DNA from: DASVTR01 sp036387475
GTDB lineage: Bacteria > Acidobacteriota > Blastocatellia > Pyrinomonadales > Pyrinomonadaceae
Direction: 5' to 3'
DNA: 64,000 bases
Assembly: GCA_036387475.1 (NCBI GenBank)
Contig: DASVTR010000016.1
Coordinates: 434,001-498,000 of the forward strand
Below the pieces are notes generated by a model. That model saw only the letters and a list, made by a program, of their open reading frames with translations, was not told the origin of the DNA and ran no database searches. Below are positions 10,081-18,680 of the stretch, one piece after another. A program made the translations under genes and the position numbers. Numbering within the stretch: position 1 is the first letter of the stretch; every line of letters begins with the position of its first letter.

Positions 10081-12015
10081 ATGTGTGGAATCACAGGTTG
10101 GGCCAACATGGATGCGCGCGTGCCGCCGTCGGAGGGCGGCCTCGAACTCCTGCGCGCGATGTGCGAACGAATGACGCATCGCGGGCCGGATTCGGAAGGC
10201 ACGATGGTGACGACTGGCGTCGCGCTCGGCATGCGCCGGCTCGCCATCATTGATTTACAGACCGGCGAGCAGCCGGCGACGAGCGAAGACGGCCAGATTT
10301 CCGTCATTCTCAACGGCGAGATTTATAACTACCGTGAACTACGCGCCGAACTGGAAACACGCGGCCATCATTTTCGCAGCGCATCGGATACAGAGGTGTT
10401 GCCGCATCTCTATGAAGAGTACGGCACGCGCATGGTTGAGCGCTTGAATGGGATGTTCGCCTTCGCTTTGTGGGATGCGCGCAGCCGCCGTCTCTTCATC
10501 GCCCGCGACCGCTTCGGCGAAAAACCGCTCTACTGGGGCGTCTTCGACAATACTTTCCTCTTCGCTTCGGAGCCGAAAGTCCTGCTCGCGCACCCGCTCG
10601 TCCGACCCAGTCTCAACTTAAATGCGCTCCGGCAGTATCTCTCTTTCGATTACGTCCCCGCGCCGCTCTCGATCTATGAAGGCATACATAAATTACCGGC
10701 GGCGCACACGCTCACGGTCGAAGACGGTCGTGTCGAAGTGCAGCCCTACTGGCAGTTGAGCTACAGGACGCGGCAGCCCGTGCCGAGCGAAGAGGAGGCC
10801 GCAGAGCAGTTGCGGGAATTGTTGGCAGATGCCGTGCGTATGCGTCTCGTTTCGGACGTGCCGCTCGGTGTGCTCTTGTCGGGCGGCGTCGATTCTTCGA
10901 CCGTTGCCGCGCTGGCCGTGCGCGCCTCAAGTGAAACCGTCAAGACCTTTTCCATCTCGTTTGCCGAATCATCGTTCGACGAGTCGGCCTACGCACGCGC
11001 GGTCGCCAAATTTCTCGGCACGGATCATCACGAAGAGCGTTTGAGCGTTGACCTCGCCGCCAACCTCGTCGGCGAAATCGGCTCATGGATGGACGAGCCG
11101 TTTAGCGACCCGTCATTGTTGCCGACCTATCTGCTCTCGCGCTTCACGCGCAAGCACGTGACGGTCGCGCTCGGCGGCGACGGCGGCGATGAACTCTTCG
11201 CTGGCTATCCGACTTATTACGGGCACACATGGGCGCGCCGCTATGCGCAACTGCCGCGCATCATGCGCCGCGCTTTGGTCGAGCCGCTGGTGCGCCGCCT
11301 GCCTATCAAAACGAAGAATCTTTCGTTTGATTATAAAGCGCGCCGCTTCGTCGCAGGCTCTGAGTATGACGAGGTGGCTCGTCATCATATCTGGTTCGGC
11401 TCGTTCACGCCCGCCGAGCAGGAAGCATTGTTGATGGAAGACGCTAAGCGCGCGAGCGACGGCGATATTTACGCGGAGGCGCGACGACTGCTCAAAGCGT
11501 GCGACGCAGATAATATGGTCGAAGGCATGCAGAGCCTCGACACGCAGCTTTATCTCGCCGAAGACATTCTGACGAAGGTAGACCGCGCGAGCATGGCCGT
11601 CTCGCTCGAAGTGCGCGCTCCGTTCCTTGACCAGCGCGTGGCGGAATTTGCGGCCTCCTTGCCGGTCGCTTACAAGCTGCGCGGTCGCACTTCCAAGTAC
11701 ATTCTGAAGAAAGCCAGCGCACCGCTCCTTCCATCCTTCGTTACGCGTCGTGGCAAGAAGGGCTTCGGCGTCCCCGTCGCCGAATGGCTCAAGGGAAAGC
11801 TGCGCCCTTTGGCGCGCGACTTGCTCTCGCCCGAACGCATTCGCAGCGCAGGATTGTTCAATGCCGATTACGTAATGCGCTTGCAGGACGAGCATGAGCG
11901 AGGCTTAGCGAATCATCGCAAGCAGCTCTGGACGCTGCTGATGTTTGAACTGTGGCAGGAAAGCTTTATCGAGACGGCGCGGCGGATTGAAACTTCTGTT
12001 AGCAGCGCACAGTAA
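10081..12015 (+). CDS. asnB: asparagine synthase (glutamine-hydrolysing)-type amidotransferase
   Basis: A 644-aa class II glutamine amidotransferase. Cys2 after the initiator Met (MCGITGW) is the glutaminase nucleophile, so ATG 10081 must be the start although the frame opens earlier. The Ntn-hydrolase half includes RGPDSEG, NGEIYN and DTEVLPHLYEEYG; the synthetase half has the PP-loop LSGGVDSS (266-273) and LGGDGGDELFAGYP. AsnB paralogues in polysaccharide loci amidate sugar or amino-acid side groups. Position in this EPS locus suggests that role, but free asparagine synthesis cannot be excluded. Confidence 0.93.
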   Translation: MCGITGWANMDARVPPSEGGLELLRAMCERMTHRGPDSEGTMVTTGVALGMRRLAIIDLQTGEQPATSEDGQISVILNGEIYNYRELRAELETRGHHFRSASDTEVLPHLYEEYGTRMVERLNGMFAFALWDARSRRLFIARDRFGEKPLYWGVFDNTFLFASEPKVLLAHPLVRPSLNLNALRQYLSFDYVPAPLSIYEGIHKLPAAHTLTVEDGRVEVQPYWQLSYRTRQPVPSEEEAAEQLRELLADAVRMRLVSDVPLGVLLSGGVDSSTVAALAVRASSETVKTFSISFAESSFDESAYARAVAKFLGTDHHEERLSVDLAANLVGEIGSWMDEPFSDPSLLPTYLLSRFTRKHVTVALGGDGGDELFAGYPTYYGHTWARRYAQLPRIMRRALVEPLVRRLPIKTKNLSFDYKARRFVAGSEYDEVARHHIWFGSFTPAEQEALLMEDAKRASDGDIYAEARRLLKACDADNMVEGMQSLDTQLYLAEDILTKVDRASMAVSLEVRAPFLDQRVAEFAASLPVAYKLRGRTSKYILKKASAPLLPSFVTRRGKKGFGVPVAEWLKGKLRPLARDLLSPERIRSAGLFNADYVMRLQDEHERGLANHRKQLWTLLMFELWQESFIETARRIETSVSSAQ

Positions 12016-12040
12016 GTGAAACGCCCGAAAAACATCTTCC

Positions 12041-13225
12041 TTGAATAAATCGCACAGCGAATTGGAGCGTGCCTACGAAGGTTTGTCAGCGTGGTGTCGC
12101 AAGCGCGCGTATGCCGGTCACGACCCATTCGACGCGCTCAACAGCCGTCTCTTTCAAGCCACTCCGCTTAAAAGCTCTCGCATCGCGCGTCTGGCCTGGA
12201 CGCAGCTTTTCAAACGCTCGCCCGTCAACCTGCGAAGCATCGCACGCGTGCCCGCCCAGAAAAACTCGAAGGGCACAGCGCTCTTCGCGTTGGCTAGTCT
12301 CTCTCGCTGGCGTAGAGAAAAGACTGAGAGTGCCGAGCGGGAAACACGCACGCTTCTGAGTGACTTGCTCTCGGCGCGAATCGAAAATTTGAGCGGCGCG
12401 GCCTGGGGCTACAACTTCGACTGGCAGGGGCGCGCCTTCTTTGCGCCAAAGGGAACGCCGACCATTGTGCCGACAGCTTTTGCTGCACGCGCTCTTCTGG
12501 AAGCGGCGCGCGATTTTCAGGATGAAGAATATCTCACAGTCGCGCGCAGCGCTTGTGATTTCATACTGCGTGACCTTCATCGCACCGTCGAGACTCCAAT
12601 GGAAGTCTGCTGGAGCTATTCGCCGCTTGACCGAACACGTGTCTTCAACGCGAGCCTGCTGGCGGCGGAAACGCTCTCAACGGTCGGCGCTTTGACAGGC
12701 GAAAAAGATTTCTGTGAGTGGGCCGTGCGCGGTGCGCGTTACGTCGTTAATCAACAGCGGGAGGACGGCTCTTGGGCCTACGGCGCAGATGATTATCAAT
12801 CGTGGGCTGATAATTTTCACACTGCCTTTATCCTCACCAGCCTCGCACGCATCATGAACGGCTACCTTGCTGCCCGCGCTGAATTTACAGAGGCGACGGC
12901 GCGCGGGCTGGCCTTCTGGCGCGAGCGCTTCTTCCTCGCCGACGGGTGGCCGAAATACTTCCATGATAGACTTTACCCGGCGGACGCTCATTCGGCGGGC
13001 GCTGCCATAGTGGCCCTGCTGGAACTACGGGAGATGGATGCGACTGCGCCAGCGCAAGCCGAACAGATAGCGCTCTGGGCCGTACGCAATTTGCGCGACC
13101 CGCGCGGCTTCTTTTACTACCAGCGCCGCCGCTTCTACACAGTGCGCACACCATACATGCGCTGGTCGCAGGCGTGGATGCTCTACGCGCTGGCGAGACT
13201 TTTGGAAGAGAGGGCAAAAGGGTAA
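12041..13225 (+). CDS. alpha/alpha-toroid protein of unknown function in EPS locus
   Basis: A 394-aa protein starting at TTG 12041, 26 bp after the amidotransferase; no strong ribosome site is visible. Residues ~110-390 show repeated helical hairpins with aromatic/Gly motifs (WGYNFDWQGR, EDGSWAYG, FHTAFILTSL, FYYQRRRF), as in six-hairpin or terpenoid-cyclase-like toroids such as glycan lyases and epimerases. Context (AsnB before, DUF354 after) suggests work on the polysaccharide or its precursor. No catalytic residue can be assigned with confidence. Confidence 0.75.
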   Translation: MNKSHSELERAYEGLSAWCRKRAYAGHDPFDALNSRLFQATPLKSSRIARLAWTQLFKRSPVNLRSIARVPAQKNSKGTALFALASLSRWRREKTESAERETRTLLSDLLSARIENLSGAAWGYNFDWQGRAFFAPKGTPTIVPTAFAARALLEAARDFQDEEYLTVARSACDFILRDLHRTVETPMEVCWSYSPLDRTRVFNASLLAAETLSTVGALTGEKDFCEWAVRGARYVVNQQREDGSWAYGADDYQSWADNFHTAFILTSLARIMNGYLAARAEFTEATARGLAFWRERFFLADGWPKYFHDRLYPADAHSAGAAIVALLELREMDATAPAQAEQIALWAVRNLRDPRGFFYYQRRRFYTVRTPYMRWSQAWMLYALARLLEERAKG

Positions 13226-13319
13226 AAGGGGCAGAGGGGAAGGGCTATGAGCAGCAAAGCATAAAGATTGTTCTTCACCCACTTCACCTTTCATCCTTTT
13301 ACCCTTTTACCCCTTTATG
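13212..13319. repeat. junction inverted repeat, unit like AAAGGGTAAA
   Basis: AAAAGGGTAAAAGGGG at 13216-13231 is opposed by copies of CCTTTTACCC near 13293-13312. The left arm includes the end of the toroid gene and the right arm reaches the ATG of the DUF354 gene at 13317. Confidence 0.7.
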
Positions 13320-14336
13320 CACATCTGGATTGATCTGGCGAACTCGCCGCATGTGCCGTTCTTTCGCGCGCTGATTCCCGAATTCGAGCGGCGCGGCGCG
13401 TCTGTGGAAACGACGGCGCGTGAATTCGCACAGACAGTTGAAATGGCAAAGGCTGCGGGCCTCGCTCCCGTAGTCATCGGCGGGCACGGTGGACGCGAAC
13501 TTGCGGGCAAGGCGGGGAATTTAGTCGGGCGCGCGGCGGCGCTCTTTCGTTGGGCGCGCGGGCGCAGGTTTGACCTGGCGGTCAGCCACAACTCTTATGC
13601 ACAGACGGCGGCGGCACGCGTGCTCGGCATCAGGACTGTGACGCTGATGGATTACGAGCACCAGCCAGCGAATCATCTGGCCTTCAGGCTGGCGTCGCGC
13701 GTCATCGTTCCAAGCGTTTTTCCGTCCACTGCGCTCAAACGCTTCGGTGCGCGCGAGTCGAAAGTGCGTCGCTACAATGGAACAAAAGAGGATGTCTATC
13801 TGGCGGATTTCGTGCCTGACCCGCGCTTTTGTGAAATCTTGCGTGCGTTGGGCGTCACCACAGATGACGTGCTCGTCGTCGTCCGCCCACCCGCGCGTGA
13901 TGCGCTTTATCATCGTTTCGAGAATGAGTTGTTTGACGAATTGATTGAGCGGCTGCGCGCGCAAGCCGGAGTAAAAATCATCCTGCTGGCGCGGACAGAG
14001 GCACAGCGCGAGGCTTACGCCGCGCACGCTTACGATAACGTAATCCTGCCGCGCGCTGCGCTCGATGGCGCAAATCTGATAGCGGCGGCCGACCTCGTTG
14101 TCAGCGCAGGCGGCACGATGAACCGAGAAGCCGCAGCGCTCGGCATCCCCGCCGCCACCGTCTACGCCGGACGCTGGGCGGCGCTCGACGAAGGACTCGT
14201 GCGCGAAGGCAGGTTAAAGCGCATCAGCACGCGCGACGACCTGCAAGCGCTACGCATAGAAAAGAAGCAAGCGCCGAACGCCCGCCGAGCTATCGATGTG
14301 CGAGCCGAAGTTGTGAACTTAATACTTGAGAAGTAA
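13317..14336 (+). CDS. DUF354 family protein (GT-B-like)
   Basis: A 339-aa protein. It begins with HIWIDLANSPHVPFF, the characteristic opening of DUF354 proteins, which resemble UDP-GlcNAc 2-epimerase/GT-B folds. LMDYEHQPANHLAFRLA and SAGGTMNREAAALGIP (the latter like a nucleotide-sugar binding loop) are clearly visible. DUF354 members commonly sit in capsule and EPS loci; no reaction is established. It directly precedes the initiating sugar transferase. Confidence 0.85.
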   Translation: MHIWIDLANSPHVPFFRALIPEFERRGASVETTAREFAQTVEMAKAAGLAPVVIGGHGGRELAGKAGNLVGRAAALFRWARGRRFDLAVSHNSYAQTAAARVLGIRTVTLMDYEHQPANHLAFRLASRVIVPSVFPSTALKRFGARESKVRRYNGTKEDVYLADFVPDPRFCEILRALGVTTDDVLVVVRPPARDALYHRFENELFDELIERLRAQAGVKIILLARTEAQREAYAAHAYDNVILPRAALDGANLIAAADLVVSAGGTMNREAAALGIPAATVYAGRWAALDEGLVREGRLKRISTRDDLQALRIEKKQAPNARRAIDVRAEVVNLILEK

Positions 14337-14441
14337 CGGGACAGGGAATATCTGTTGGGCCACAAGTGACGATTGACAATCAACACGCTACAATCGCGCT
14401 CTTACTTCTTACTTCTTAATTATCACTTATCACTTTCCGTA

Positions 14442-15998
14442 ATGAGAGCTGAGCAGCTAAAAGAGAGATTGAGCGAAGCGCGGGCGGTGCGCGTCCCGGC
14501 GCGTGCGCCGCAGTGGATAATCCCTGCGGTCAAGCTGGCGCTCGTCATCTCGGACATAGCGCTGGCTGCGCTCTCCTTCACGGCGGCCTTCTACCTGCGC
14601 GAAGGCCATGCTGTGCTCCAAGAATCGGGAGGGCGCTGGATGTGGAGCGCTCGATTTGCGCCCTACGGAGCGTTGCTGCTCTTTATCTTGCCGATTCGCG
14701 TGCTCACGTTGAAGTATTACGATTTATACAGGTTGCGCGGCGAATTCTCTTTGGTCGAAGACGGCGTGCGCGTTTTTAAGGCGACGGCCATCGGGACGCT
14801 GCTCATCGTCGCTGCGGCCTTTCTCTATCGCGGCGGCTTCGAGTATCGCGCCTTCTCTTACGCGCGCGGCGTCTTCGTGCTCGATTTCCTGCTGGCGCTC
14901 GCGGCGTTCGGAGTGGTGCGACTGATTGTGCGCAGCGCGCAAAGCTTCGCGCGGCGTCGTGAGATTAATCTGATTCCGACGCTGGTTGTCGGGCGCGGCC
15001 CAGAAGCTGCGCTCTGCATCAAGGAGATGCGCGAGCGTCCGGCACTCGGCTACCGCGTCATCGGAGTAGTCGAGAACGGCTTGATTGATGAAAGTGTGCC
15101 GGAGACTTTCGAGGGCGTCCCCATCGTCAGCGACATCAAAGGTTTACCCGACGCGATACGTGAAGCGCGCGCCAACGAAGTAATCATCACAGACCCGCGC
15201 ATCTCCGGGGATGTGCTCTTTGACGTGATGATGCGCGTGGGGCGTCGTCGCGGCGTAGAGTTTCGGATTGCTCCGTCGCTCTTCAACTGCCTGCCGCGCA
15301 AGACAGAGATTGACCAAATCGGCGCGCTCCCGATGATAAGACTCTTTCGCGAGCCGCTCTCATCCGCCGCGCGCATCGCCAAACGCGCCTCCGACATCAT
15401 CGTCACGGCCATCGCATTCCTGCTGCTCTCCCCGCTCTGGCTCATCATCGCCTTGCTCGTCAAGCTTGATTCGCGCGGCCCCGTCTTTTACAAGCAGGAA
15501 CGCGTCGGCATGGATGGCCGCATCTTTCTCTTCTACAAATTCCGCACGATGCACACGGGCGCGGACGACGCGACGCACCGCGAGTTCCAGCAAAAGTACA
15601 TCGCCGGAAGCCCTGATACTAACTTGGGAGACAACCAGCGACCCGCTTACAAGCTGCTGACAGACAAGCGCATCACACGCGTCGGGCGTATCTTACGGCG
15701 TTTGAGCCTTGACGAACTGCCGCAACTATTAAACGTGCTCATCGGTGACATGAGCATCGTTGGCCCACGCCCGCCCATCCCCTACGAAGTTGAAGCCTAC
15801 GAGCTATGGCATCGCAAGCGCCTGGACATGAAGCCAGGCTTAACCGGACTCTGGCAGGTCTCTGGACGCAATCGCCTGACCTTCGACGAGATGGTTCGCC
15901 TTGACCTCTTCTACATCGAAAACTGGTCGCTCCTGCTCGATCTCAAAATTATTCTACGCACCCTGCCCGTCATGCTGCGCGGCGACGATGCATATTAG
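14442..15998 (+). CDS. polyprenyl glycosylphosphotransferase (initiating EPS sugar transferase)
   Basis: A 518-aa inner-membrane enzyme. There are four to five N-terminal transmembrane helices, a CoA-binding-like middle domain (LVVGRGPEAAL...VIGVVENG) and a C-terminal bacterial sugar transferase domain (~320-518) with KRASDIIVTAIAFLL, KQERVGMDGRIFLFYKFRTM, SLDELPQLLNVLIGDMSIVG and PGLTGLWQVSGR. It transfers a sugar-1-phosphate to undecaprenyl phosphate, the first committed step of EPS assembly. ATG 14442 is preferred; the upstream 23-codon extension lies in a low-complexity spacer. Confidence 0.92.
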   Translation: MRAEQLKERLSEARAVRVPARAPQWIIPAVKLALVISDIALAALSFTAAFYLREGHAVLQESGGRWMWSARFAPYGALLLFILPIRVLTLKYYDLYRLRGEFSLVEDGVRVFKATAIGTLLIVAAAFLYRGGFEYRAFSYARGVFVLDFLLALAAFGVVRLIVRSAQSFARRREINLIPTLVVGRGPEAALCIKEMRERPALGYRVIGVVENGLIDESVPETFEGVPIVSDIKGLPDAIREARANEVIITDPRISGDVLFDVMMRVGRRRGVEFRIAPSLFNCLPRKTEIDQIGALPMIRLFREPLSSAARIAKRASDIIVTAIAFLLLSPLWLIIALLVKLDSRGPVFYKQERVGMDGRIFLFYKFRTMHTGADDATHREFQQKYIAGSPDTNLGDNQRPAYKLLTDKRITRVGRILRRLSLDELPQLLNVLIGDMSIVGPRPPIPYEVEAYELWHRKRLDMKPGLTGLWQVSGRNRLTFDEMVRLDLFYIENWSLLLDLKIILRTLPVMLRGDDAY

Positions 15999-16032
15999 AG
16001 GTTTGGTTTAATTGAATGAAAGGGGAGGTTGG

Positions 16033-16126
16033 TCTTCACCACAGAGACACAGAGAGCGCAGAGGTAACACAGAGAATTAACTTCTGTGCCTCCTCTGTGT
16101 CCTCTGTGTCTGCGGTGGTGAATATC
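16033..16126. repeat. junction inverted repeat, unit like ACACAGAG
   Basis: TTCACCACAGAGACACAGAG (from 16035) is matched on the opposite strand near 16088-16125 by repeated CTCTGTGT units ending GGTGGTGAA. It lies between the convergent sugar transferase and TPR regulator and may also end transcription from either side. Confidence 0.7.
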
Positions 16127-16156
16127 TATGTGTCTGGCGCTCAATTGAGGACTGTC

Positions 16157-18037
16157 CTAACGCCGCTTGAGATTATCCGCCAGCAAGCGAGAGATGGTTT
16201 CAGCCAGCTTTAGCACATCCTCCGGCTTTCGTAAAAAGGCATCAGCACCTGCGCCGCGCGCTTCCCTCGGACAGTTGACCGACGAAAGCATAATAACCGG
16301 CGTCTTTCTGCGATGAGCAAGCCGCCGCGCCCGCCGCACCAATTCCACACCGCTCATCCCCGGCAAATCATAATCAAACAACAGGACATCGTAAGGAGCA
16401 TCGCTTTCAAGCTTACCCAACGCCGTCTCTCCATCCGCGCACAACTCCACGCTCCACCCCTGCATCTTCAACGCATCCCTCACCGCATCCGAAGCCAATC
16501 TATCATCCTCAACATGCAGAATGTTGACCGGTGCTGCCGACTTCTCCCTCATCCAGTTCAAACGCTGGACGGGTTTGCGAATAATACTGCGCCTGCGCCG
16601 CGTCACAGGCTTCCTCGCAGACAGCAGATCGCTATGGCGATTGTTCAGCAAAGCAATCAGCGTCTGATGCTTCAGCCCCAACATATGCGCCGCACGCGTC
16701 ACAGACCTCTTCGCATCCTCCAGCGCCCGCTCAATAAACCGCCTCTCATAACGATGAACCTCATCTTTCAAAGAAAAGCCCTTCCAATCCTTCGGCGCAG
16801 GACGCTCCACCAGCAAATGCAGCGTCTTCCGCGCACACGCGTGCAACCGCCCCAAAATACCCGGATGCTGCGACTTCTCCAACAAATCAGCCGCCCGCTC
16901 ATACGTCGCCTTCAAATCATCCTCATTCAGCCGCTCCCCCAACTCCTCAATCAACACCAACGCCGCCTGCCCCGCCCCCTCCAAATCCCCCGCCTGCTCC
17001 GCCACCTCAACCGCATGCTGCAACGTCAACTGCCCCTGCTGATACCGCCCCAACCGCGCCAACGCCGTCCCATGCGTCGTCAACGCTTCAGCAAACAACG
17101 ACTGCTCCTCACTCTTTTCCAGAATTTGCACTACAGACCTAACCAGTTTTTCTGCGTCGGAAACGCGTCCTTCAGCCATTAGAATACGCGCGCGTGTCTC
17201 ATCTACTTGCGCCGAGTGAACGCTGTCCTTGAGGCTTGTAAAGAGCGCCTGAGCGCGGTCTAGGTGTTCGTGCGCTTCAGTGAATTTGCCTAGGGTGAAG
17301 AGAAGAAAACCTATATTGTTCTCAACATAAGCGTGGTAACGAGTATGTCCAGCTTGCTCGAAGTGGTAACTGGCAGCAGTGTATTCAATAAAAGCACGAT
17401 CAATGTAATCATCAGGTTTTAAGTTTTCCAATATTGTCGCAAATTCATTATGGAATCTCCCCTTAAGCGTATGATCGTCGCTTGCTTCAATTAAAGGAGC
17501 AGCCTTATTCAAGAGGCTTAACGCATCATTCAATCTTTTGGCTATCTTCTCAACTGCTGCACTGCGCAGAAGAGCGAGCGCTTTCAGATCGCCGTCTTTG
17601 TCGGTAAGTCGGCTCAGTGCTTCTCGCAGTATGATACGTGCTTCATCAAAGGCTCCTTGTCGTGCATAACATATCGCTAGATTCGTTTCGGCTTCGGCAA
17701 CTTTTTCTATCTGCTGTAATTGCTTAAAGATTGAAGCACTCTTACTGATTAAGTCTTTCGCGACATTCTGTGCCCCTTCAATCTGCTTAGCACTGCCGAT
17801 ATACCCTGTTAGTTCACCAACCTGTAAAAGCACTTCCGCTGCTGTTGTTTCGTCAAGACCTTCTAGCACAGGGTAGTCACCCACTCGCTGCCATAATTCG
17901 CCCATAGCATCACGCGCCGCTTCATAATTACCGGATTCTTCTAGCGCTTTTGAAAGCTGACAACGAAGACGTGCTCGCTCATTTTGAGTGAGGGTTGGAT
18001 TAGCTATTTGGTGGAATATTTCTTTGGCTAAATGCAT
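16157..18037 (-). CDS. TPR / Fis-type HTH / receiver-domain regulator
   Basis: A 626-aa cytosolic protein. Residues ~1-430 are helical TPR-like repeats (e.g. AETNLAICYARQGAFDEARI, ENNIGFLLFTLGKFTEAHEH). Residues ~435-490 contain a Fis/HTH_8-like helix-turn-helix (FIERALEDAKRSVTRAAHML, then LKHQTLIALLNNR). The C-terminus (~505-620) is a response-regulator receiver with the acidic pair VEDDR, phospho-acceptor region LLFDYDLPGMSG and a late Lys in LRKPED. A receiver placed after the HTH is the reverse of the usual order. No kinase is nearby. It diverges from a small secreted-peptide gene 181 bp away, so it may sense that peptide through its TPRs (inference). Confidence 0.8.
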   Translation of the reverse strand: MHLAKEIFHQIANPTLTQNERARLRCQLSKALEESGNYEAARDAMGELWQRVGDYPVLEGLDETTAAEVLLQVGELTGYIGSAKQIEGAQNVAKDLISKSASIFKQLQQIEKVAEAETNLAICYARQGAFDEARIILREALSRLTDKDGDLKALALLRSAAVEKIAKRLNDALSLLNKAAPLIEASDDHTLKGRFHNEFATILENLKPDDYIDRAFIEYTAASYHFEQAGHTRYHAYVENNIGFLLFTLGKFTEAHEHLDRAQALFTSLKDSVHSAQVDETRARILMAEGRVSDAEKLVRSVVQILEKSEEQSLFAEALTTHGTALARLGRYQQGQLTLQHAVEVAEQAGDLEGAGQAALVLIEELGERLNEDDLKATYERAADLLEKSQHPGILGRLHACARKTLHLLVERPAPKDWKGFSLKDEVHRYERRFIERALEDAKRSVTRAAHMLGLKHQTLIALLNNRHSDLLSARKPVTRRRRSIIRKPVQRLNWMREKSAAPVNILHVEDDRLASDAVRDALKMQGWSVELCADGETALGKLESDAPYDVLLFDYDLPGMSGVELVRRARRLAHRRKTPVIMLSSVNCPREARGAGADAFLRKPEDVLKLAETISRLLADNLKRR

Positions 18038-18165
18038 ATGAGGATTGCCTTTCTATCAGCTTGTAAAGAAAAATGCATCAGTAAACACGGGAGTGCATCT
18101 CTATTGGCATGAGTGTTAATATGCGCCCGCAAAGCTAGTCTTGAGCGGTTTGGCAAGGACTGCAT
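18033..18165. promoter_or_regulatory. repeated TGCAT sites in the regulator/peptide divergent spacer
   Basis: TGCAT occurs at 18033-18037, 18074-18078, 18094-18098 and 18161-18165. The two middle copies sit in the extended context A(A/G)TGCATC and are exactly 20 bp apart, i.e. about two helical turns. The first copy overlaps the regulator's start. This looks like a possible operator set, but the motif is short. Confidence 0.35.
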
Positions 18166-18218
18166 TCCACCGTCCATTACAGCAAATAGCCACAACCATT
18201 CTCACAAGGAGAAAATCA

Positions 18219-18434
18219 ATGAAAAAGGTACGCCAATTCTGTGCGGCAGTTGTGTTGACACTTTCGTTTGCTATATCAGCATATGCAGGTCAGATGACAA
18301 CTTGGGCCACAGAACCGCCACCGCCGCCTTCGACAACAACAGAAGGCCAGATGGATACCGGGAGCAGCGATGCTGTCGATCCGGTTACGCAGGTGGCGCT
18401 GAATCTGTTGCAGAGCGTGATGTCGCTGTTCTAA
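18219..18434 (+). CDS. small secreted peptide precursor, proline-rich, hydrophobic C-terminus
   Basis: A 71-aa product. AAGGAG (18206-18211) lies 7 nt before the ATG, which fixes the start and argues that it is translated. Residues 1-23 are a classic Sec signal peptide (MKKVRQF, hydrophobic core, AYA cleavage site). The mature ~48 residues have a P5 run, a Ser/Thr/Gly/Asp-rich middle and an amphipathic end, DPVTQVALNLLQSVMSLF. It is transcribed away from the TPR-Fis-receiver regulator. No family with known function is recognised; a signalling or regulator-linked peptide is a reasonable guess. Confidence 0.75.
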   Translation: MKKVRQFCAAVVLTLSFAISAYAGQMTTWATEPPPPPSTTTEGQMDTGSSDAVDPVTQVALNLLQSVMSLF

Positions 18435-18680
18435 GGGGCACGCTCATTTTCAATTAGTCTGGGCTGCCGTGAGTTTGGATAACGGGCGGCTTAGTATCCG
18501 TGTGCTTAATGAGAGCACGCGGAAGGCCAAGAGGCCCGTCGAGGAATCATTAACGCGGCGGGAGAGTAGCGCTGTGCGCGGTGGAAAGCAAGATTTTTTT
18601 CCTCGCGTGTAGGAAATGGTTTTACCTGTTTATTGAATTTATGGCCTCTGCAAGAAAACTTGCAGGTTAAAGCGTTGCTT

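Noticed and set aside
11113..11895. 260-aa minus-strand frame
   Set aside because: Shadow of the asparagine-synthase gene.
16313..17182. 289-aa plus-strand Arg/Pro/Gln-rich frame
   Set aside because: Antisense of the TPR regulator; biased composition typical of shadow frames.
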